From: Congeria kusceri
Lineage: Eukaryota; Mollusca; Bivalvia; Myida; Dreissenidae
Length of the DNA: 64,000 nucleotides
Assembly (NCBI GenBank): GCA_027627225.1
Contig: CM051032.1
Coordinates: 64,707,137-64,771,136 of the forward strand
Direction of reading: 5' to 3'
This document shows positions 48,101 through 57,100 of the stretch, one piece after another (the stretch's first letter is position 1; every line of letters starts with the position of its first letter). Both the position numbers and the translations under genes were made by a program. The notes under the pieces were generated by a model that did not search any database, was not told the origin of the DNA, and worked only from the letters and a program-made list of their open reading frames with translations.

Positions 48101-51100
48101 AAGCCTATGCAGTCCGCATAGTGTAATCCGGGACGACACTTTTCGCACATGCATTAAGCCCGGTTTTCCCGCGACATGGCTCATATGATTGATGATATGA
48201 TGAGACAGTCAGTAGTCAGATGGACAACAAAGCATGCTTTTTCTTTGACTTGCTAGGTACTGCCACATAAGTTTGTACAGAAATATATGAACTTTCCTTG
48301 AAAGAAGACCTTTCTGACACTACATGTATATTGTTACCTCCTGCAGTGTATTGCGGAGATGGCCAGCAAGTTTTTACATTTAGTTGCTAGGTGCTTGTAC
48401 ATAAATATATGTTCATTCCTTGATGTTAGTTCTTTTTTAAACTGTATTGCTCCACCTGCAGGGTATTTCAGAGTTGCTCAGAATGTTTGTCCTTTGAAAA
48501 GTTAGGTATTGCTACACCTAACACTGTATTGCTGCCCCCTGCAGGGTATTGCGGAGATGCACAGAATGTATTACACCTTTCTAACTATATTGCTGCCCCC
48601 TGCAGGGTATTGCGGAGATGACGAGCTGCGGGGCGGACTCGAGGTTTGAAATTCTGGAGGTCAGCGACCCTGACAGCCTCCTGGTGCGCGGAGAGAGTGA
48701 TGAGGTCAACATACAGGACTGCAAGGAGCTGGCCAGGCTCCAGAAGCTGTAGGTGTTGTCTTAGGTGCTCCCGGGGCTGGTTTGAATTAACATCTTACCA
48801 TAAGTCTGGCCAGGTGCCTTGTCCACCCAGCTCTTAAGGAAAATATTTTTGTGAAAATTTCACCAAAAAAAATTCCTTGAGAGTATCTATATTTGAAACT
48901 TGCCTTGAGGAAAACCGGGCTTAATGCAGTCTGCACAGGCTACTGTAGAATGCTTTAAATTCGCGAGGAAGAATTTTAGCGTTTTTGTCCCAAAATGATC
49001 TTTTTTATAATTTGCGTGTTCTTGAATTCACGTCATTGTCATGACGCGAAAAATAATGGGGTATACTGCTTACGGTATTGTACCGAGCGGTTACTAGTAG
49101 TAGCGTGTCAGTTGCCAGTAAGTCGATAATTGCTTTTATGCAAGTGTTTTTGTTACAACTAAGCGTGAAATACGACAACGCACAGTAACAATAGGCTGTT
49201 TTCACACATTTCCCAACCTATGCTGTTGATATAAATTGCTTATAATTACATAATTGGACTTATTACCATATGGTACATTACGAGGTAAAAGTAGCATATT
49301 TTTGGATTTTTAACATTTGGACATACACATTGAATTCGCGAGGAGATAAAATCACGAATGTAAGCAAAAATAAAACCCATGCAAATAAAACCAGTTCTAC
49401 AGTAATCCGGGCCGACACTTTCCGCCTTCCGTGGAGTAATGTTTAGAAGAGACTTCCTTGAAACAGAAAATACCATAAAAGCGGAGTGTCCCAGATCAGC
49501 CTGTGCGAGTTGTGCATTAAGCCCTGTTTTCCCACGACATGCCTCATTTTATGCTTAAAGTATTGTTACATTAGCAGCACTTGTTGATTTCTTTATTAGA
49601 ATATAACCATTTCAGACAACATAAACTTTCCATGAACCAGCCACAATCTAAAAACATTTTCAGAAATTAAATTAAGTTTTCAATAAGGTACTATGGCTAT
49701 GGGTCCAGGCTCCGGAAACTGAAGGCGCTGTCAAATATGTTTGTGGGCTTATTTTTATTAACATCTTAATGTGAGAAGTTTTACATAGCACTTAACTCGC
49801 ATTCTTATACGCGTAGAAGTGCCTTATTTTCATTTAGAATAAAAGTGCTAAGTCTGTTACATGTTGTAGATATGTGAAAAGTGAGTCGGACCGAATCAAG
49901 GCCACCTGTGAAATGCAGAGATTAAAAGGGCAACTAGACTCGGCTAAAGGGGTACTCAGTGCACTTGACAGTGGAACGTTTTGTACCGATGGGCTGAAAA
50001 ACAAGTACGATAAAGCTTTAAAGAGGGACTGTCTGATTTTTATAAATTTATTTCATGTCTCTTTTGTTACCCACTAACAAAATTTTTTTTTTTATAACCT
50101 AAATAAACGTCGGCATCGACAAAAACTATTTCTTTTCTCAAAATATGCAAAGATATATTTTCTGTTGATACAGACCCATTTATCCTACACCAACAGATAC
50201 ATTGAATGAGAAAATAAGAACTGCGCATGCGTCATCAATCGTTCTGACTCGTCTAGACGCGGTGTATACATGTATATAATAGTTGGCTGTGCAGCAAAGT
50301 ATTACATGTATTTTAGTTATAAATTTCACTCTTTATACGCATTTCTGCACATAGGTTATTTTCAACATTTATTATAATAATATTTGAAATATATATTAAC
50401 ATCATTAGCATCAATGGATGGTTTTACATTATAATTTTTGCACAAAATCTTAACAGTCCCTCTTTAAGTTCTTGGCTGAGCCATAATCTTTTCAGCAGAT
50501 GTCTTGGTCTAGCCTTAAGGGTTCTAACGGCCATTAGTCGATGGCCTCACATTTAATTTGTATTTTTGTCTAAAGAAAACAGGATATTCTGATTGGTTAC
50601 ATCTTTGTTGATCATAAAACTCATGAAGTTACATAAGCAGAGAATGATTAATAAAATAAAATGTGTTTTGCTCAGCACATTGCACTCTGCCATGTTTTTG
50701 CATGCATTGGTTTGTCTGTGTGTAAGTAGCAACATTAGACGAAATCTGTATGAAATGTTCTGGGAAAGTTGGAAATGGGCCAATTAGCTGATGTTTACAT
50801 TTCGGTGGTGATCTGGATCATCATGCAGATCCAGGAATGTTCTAACAGATTCTTCCTCATTGTGAGATAGACCCCTATTGGCTGCTTTGGCGAAGGTCTG
50901 TGCTGTCCATGTGCTTTCTAGTAAATTTGAGTATGTTAACTTAAAGTTGACTGTTGACTAAGGGAAAGATATAGGATGTCATTCAATATTTGCAAAAATA
51001 TATTGAAATTCAAAAGATATTCAACATTCCTGTTTTGACCAGCCCAAAGGGGCAGCAAGGGGCGACCAAAAAGGAGCAGGGTGCAGAACCCTGCTACATG

Positions 51101-54100
51101 TAATTTGCTCTAGATCTTTCCCTGATTAATTGAACTGTTGTTGAATTTCTCAAAATTTGTGCTGGCATATTTGCTGCCTTAGTTGAGGTCTGAGCTTTCC
51201 TTTCTAGTATATTTGAGTATGTTGACATAACATTTGTTTTTTACTTTCTCAGACCCCTGGCAAATTGCCTTTCTTAGTGGTGGTCTGAGCTGTCCTTTCT
51301 AGTACATTTGAGTATGTGACATAAAGTTGTTTTTGTGTTTCTCAAATCTGAAATGTTATTCAGAGACCAGTTGGACAAGCTTCGGGCATCTCAGAAGTCT
51401 GCACAGCAGGAGTTCTCTGCCCTTGGGGAAAGTGATTTTCCGACGCTGATCCAGGAGTGTCGAGAGGCAAAGGTGATTAGAGTCCTTACCGGTGATTACA
51501 ACCTGAAGTTGGCTCGACAAGACTACTTCACTGCCAACCAGGACAAGGTAAATCAGCAGTGTTCTTTTTCGGGCCATATTCGGCCCCATTCCCATCCTGA
51601 AAATGGACATATTGTCCTCCTATTTTAACCTTAAAATTCCCCTCAGAATATATTCTTTATCAAGAAAAAAATTTGACCAAAATCGGACAAAAATTGGCCA
51701 AGATAGTGGAATTTTTGTGAACATCATTCAGAGCAACAGATAAGGTTTTAACCTAAAGGGTATTTTACCCCCTGATTTTTTGGTTAAAGGGTATTTTACC
51801 CCCAGTCTGTCAGCTTTAAAGGGTATTTGAGAAATTTAAAGGGTATTTTCATTTTTTATACAAGATCAAAAGAGTATTTTATGTGCTTGTTATATATGAA
51901 CACGTTAATATTGGCAAAGGGAATATATTGAATGTAGACAATAATCTGTATGTCTATCAAAACATAACATTTACTTAGCAAAGTAGTAGTAATTTGCCCA
52001 GATACTTTGTACTTTTTTTCAGTGCAAATCCTACAAGGTAACCTGATTTCTGGTCCTTCTTGCTTGACAATGAGCCAATGATAATTTTTTTCCACGATTA
52101 CAGCAATTTTTTAGACAATTTTGCACTCACATGATGCTTGTGTTTCTTGTCAGATTTTTCAACTGCTGTGACAAAGAGATTGCCACATATCACCTTCCAA
52201 ATAGGAGAAGCATTATAAGACTCATTTTGATTAACATTTTTCGACCCACAAACACAATTCAAAGCCAGAGTAGAAAGATTCGCTTGATTCACTTTTAATC
52301 GATTCAAAGGCTAACTTACACCATTAGCTGAACTGGATAATTGGTAAAACCGGTTACGCAGTTTAAGCGATTAAAAATACGTACCCAGATTTTCAATGCG
52401 TAACGTTACGCACTGGGCAGATTTTCAATGCGTTTTTTTTTTTTTTTTCAATGCGTAAATACGCGGATAAGCGTCTTATCTGGAGCTCTGCATCATTTTA
52501 TTTGCCCTTTTTATTCGAAGAATAGGTGAGCTTTCTTACCCCCTGCGTCGGCGTCCACATCTGATCTTGGTTAAAATTTATATTCAAAAGTCTTGTAACA
52601 TTAAAACTACATAAGAATATACCTTTGTCATCCACTCCAGCATCAGGTGCAACATTTCCCATAACTCAGTTTTGTATTTTGACAGAGTTATGCCCTTTTT
52701 TACAAAGATTTTTTGGTAAAAGTTTATATTCAAAAGTCTTATGAATTGAAAACTATACAAGTCATTCACTTGAAACTTGGAACATACCTTTGTCATCCAC
52801 TTCATCATTAGTAGCAACATTTCTCATTACTCGGTTTTCTGTTTTATTTGTGCCCTTTTTTACATAGATTTTTTTGGTTAAAGTTTATATTCAAAAGTCT
52901 TATGACTTGAAAACTACATAAGTCATTCACTTGAAACTTTGAATGTACCTTTGTCATCAACTCCAACATCAAGTGCAAGATTCCCCTTAACGCTGTTTTG
53001 TATTTTGGCATAGTTATGTTACTTTTGCACATAGATTTTTGTTTTAGTTTCTATTCTAAAGCTTTATAACTTTAAAACATGACGTGTATGATATACCAAT
53101 TTATGTATGTTTCTATTATATAGTTTACTGTATAATAATGGTTTTACAAAATGCCGGAAAATTCCCATTTTGCCGTTTAATTCTCCTCTTGAAGGGCCCC
53201 GCCACCATTCTCTTGACAGTGAAAAAAACAACAGCACTGGAATCAGACATTTACAAATGTGGAGTGTCGTGGCAAAACCGGACTTAGTGCATGTGCGTAA
53301 CATATCGTCCCGGATTAGCCTGTGCAGTCCGCACAGGCTAATCCGGTACGACACTTTGTGCTTTAATATTTTCTGTTTGAAGCAAGTCTCTTCTAAACAT
53401 AAATCTACTGTAGGCGGAAAGTGTCGTCCCGGATTAGCCTGTGCGGACTGCACAGGCTAATCTGGGACGACATTTTACGCACATGCATTAAGTCTGGTAT
53501 TCCCACGACACGCCACAAATAGATTATATTGGACAATGTACATATCTTTTGGTCTATTGTCGATGATTGAGAAAGTGATCACATTTAAATTTCAGCATAT
53601 TTTTTATTTAATGCTCTCAAATGGGAAAGACTGTGTGGAATAATCACACTTAATTAAAAGTATATACCATAATTTACAATACGAAATGGGGTAAACCATG
53701 TCAAAATCATATCTTTTCATACATTATCTGTGTAAACCATGTAATATTATACCTGTTCAGACTTTATCTGTACCAGTATATACCTTGTAAAATTGTTTCT
53801 ACAATACTTTTCGTACAGAATCTGTACAATTGTATGCTTAAACTAGTCTAAAATCATGGAGTTCAGTATTTCTTCATATTTCCAGTGCATGAAGTGTTAA
53901 CTGGATTTACAGGTCATCACCCAGTTGATTGTGCAAAGGTCTCGCAATGAGTTCGTTACTATGGCGCTGGAGTTGGAGTTACGGCAACATCGGGAAATCC
54001 ATCACATCCTGACCAGCTTGTTCTCACAGCTGCAAAACCACCTCACACAGTTTGAGGCCAGATTGGTATGTGTTCTACTATGAAGTATTGTTAAGACCAT

Positions 54101-57100
54101 TTAAAAGAATGCCTTATGGTCTATACAGTTTTGGTCATTCAGATAAACTAATTAATTATTTTCGGCATTTGAATCTTAACATGAAATTTTAAAATATATT
54201 AAAGTTAAACATTAACTGCATTTTTGAAAGATATCAAATCGAACTACAATATTGAAACATATCAAATTTCCACAGTAACTGCAACATTGAAACATATCAA
54301 CTTTCAACAGTAACTGCAATATTGACACATGAAAATTAAACAGGTACTGCCATATTGAAACGTATCAAATTTCAACAGTAACTGCCAAATTGAAACGTAT
54401 CAAATTTTAACAGTAACTGCAATATTGAAACGTATCAAATTTTAAAGTAACTGCAATATTGAAACATATCAAATTTCAACAGTAACTGAAATATGGAAAC
54501 ATCAAATTTCAACAGTAACTGCAATGTTGAAACATATCAAATTTCAACAGTAACTGCAGTATTGAAACATATCAAATTTCAGCAGTAACTGCAGTATTGA
54601 AACATATCAAATTTTCACAATAACTGCAGTATTAAACATATCCAATTTCAAAATAAACTGCATTATTGAAACATATCAAATTTGAACATTTACTGTAATA
54701 TTGAAACATAAGAAATATGAAGAATCATGGAAAAATTGAAATATCTAAAATGAACAGTAACTTAAATATTTAAAACGTAACATGTCTTTGCTGTAGCATG
54801 TGATGGCAGACAGTTCACTGACCCCCGCCCGCCACAAACGGGAAACCATCGACTCCAGAGACAAGAGCACCGCCAGACTGTACCACATGCTAGGTAAAAT
54901 AAGTCAGATGAAGTATTATAGCGTCAAGCATAAAGCAAGCACTTTGTAGTCCACATCTTCGTAAATGTATATTTTTACATAATCATATAATCATGTACCA
55001 TTACATGTAGGTTGATGATTCATGGAATATATTTTTGTCAACTTTCATGCAATCATAAATGTGTGTGTGCTTATAATATGTTACAACCATTCTGTATAAG
55101 CATGTGGTAATCTGATTTTAGTAACACCTTGCTGCCCTTTCTGGGCTGGTCAACATAAAAATGTTGAATATCTAACAAGTCTAATTGTGTTAAATTATAT
55201 CAAATTTTTATGAACAAGAGTAAAATTATTGTTCTGGCTTTGCTACCTGCACCATTTGAGAAGCACTCTGTACCTATTCTGATTGTAGATATTTCATTTG
55301 GCCCAAAAAAAATTGTTTCGGTCCAGAAAAGTTAGGTAGGGCGGGCATTGATGTTTTTTTTCTACTTTTTGGTAAAAAAACATTGGAAATTATCTCAAAT
55401 CTGACGAATGCGGATTTCACGGAAACCAGTGTTGCTAAAAACTTAAGGGTCGGGGGCTTTTTCGCTAGGTAGGGTCGGGTTGCCTGAAACACAGAAATCT
55501 TTTATTGGTCTTATATGTAGTAAACTAAACCAATCATGTTCTGTCTGTAGTAATTCTTTGCACTAGATCAGTACCTTGTGGGTGAGCATAGCTGTTCTGT
55601 TTTTAGATGATAGTGTGGAAACCACAGGTAGGCAACTCTTCCTAACGTACGACACGCTGGTGGAGAATGCAGGCCAGCTGCAGAAGAGGCACTCACAGCT
55701 CCATCGCACCTTGGAGTCTACGAGCAGTGCTGGCCTTGATCACGTGCATTTGCTGTACGTTTCACGTTCTAGCATAGTTGAGTTTCACATGCTAAAATGC
55801 TAACGATCGTTGACATACCAGTGATAATTGTGTGCAAGGCATTTCTTACTACGTACTGTCAACAAATCTGATTTTAAATGTTTTGCACACTTTGTGGTAT
55901 ACATACTGGTATTCCTTTGTGGTATACATACTGGTATTCCTTTGTGGTATACATACTGGTATTCCTTTGTGGTATACATACTGGTATTCCTTTGTGGTAT
56001 ACATACTGGTATTCCTTTGTGGTATACATACTGGTGTTCCTTTGTGGTATACATACTGGTGTTCCTTTGTGGTATACATACTGGTATTCCTTTGTGGTAT
56101 ACATACTGGTATTCCTTTGTGGTATACATAGTGGTATTCCTTTGTGGTATACATACTGGTATTCCTTTGTGGTATACATACTGGTATTCCTTTGTGGTAT
56201 ACATACTGGTATTCCTTTGTGGTATACATACTGGTATTCCTTTGTGGTATACATACTGGTATTCCTTTATGGTATACATACTGGTATTCCTTTGTGGTAT
56301 ACATACTGGTATTCCTTTTTTTTCTCTGCCACTGTGCACAACACCGGAAGCCTTAAGGAAACCAGGTGCACAGGAGTGGCCTGCCACGTTGTGTTTTGCA
56401 GTGGTCCACGTAAGAACTAGCCTGTAAGCTCTGCACTGGTAAATTCTGAACTGATTCTCAGTTTTAAATAGGTGAGCTTGTAACAATTTCTTGCTGTCTA
56501 GTCACAATACATGTATAAGAATTTCGGGCTGCCTCGGCCAAACTGCTAAATTTGGAAGACTGGTTTAATGTTTGCTATCTATTTCCCAGTGAAGCGTCGG
56601 TGAAAGAGTGCGAGAGTCTGATCTATGCTGAGTCAAGTACATCCAGTGGTACCCCGCCCCTCACCCCGAGACCGATACAGCAGGCAATGATACAGCTACG
56701 AGAGATGCTCAGTCAGCTGGAAAAGAACATTCTCGACCTTGTGAAAGACATTGACCAGAAGAAAAAGGTAGTTGAGATTTGGGAGTTTGTATTTTATTTT
56801 CGGCAAAACCATTTGAGCTGTGTCGTGTGAAAACCAGGCTTAATGCATGTGCGTAGCATCGTCCCAGATTAGCATGTGCAGTCTGCACAGGCAAATCCGG
56901 GATGACACTTTCCGCTTGTATGGTATTTTCTGTTTTGAGGTAGTCTCTTCTAAACATAAATCCACTGTAGGCAGAAAGTGTCGTCCTGAGTCCGCACAGG
57001 CTAATCCGGGACGACACTATGCACATGCATTAAGCCAGGTTTTCCCACGCCACGCCACATTTATATTCGTCAGCATGAGCGAAATTTGATGATTAAAAGT

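Larger units (their letters stand above)
51560..53240. mobile_element. CAGTGTTTTTT MITE blown apart by two insertions
   Basis: The left part, 51560-51728 (agtgttctttttcgggcc to gtgaacatcatt), and right part, about 53085-53240 (atttatgtatgtttctatta to agtgaaaaaaacaacagcac), match the order of the copy at 47395-47712. Between them lie a hAT element (51729-52490) and a tandem-unit repeat (about 52505-53080). Confidence 0.65.

Noticed and set aside
55800..56486. 228-codon minus-strand and 199-codon plus-strand open frames
   Set aside because: Both are translations of the 25-bp minisatellite in a HAUS3 intron, open in several frames at once.
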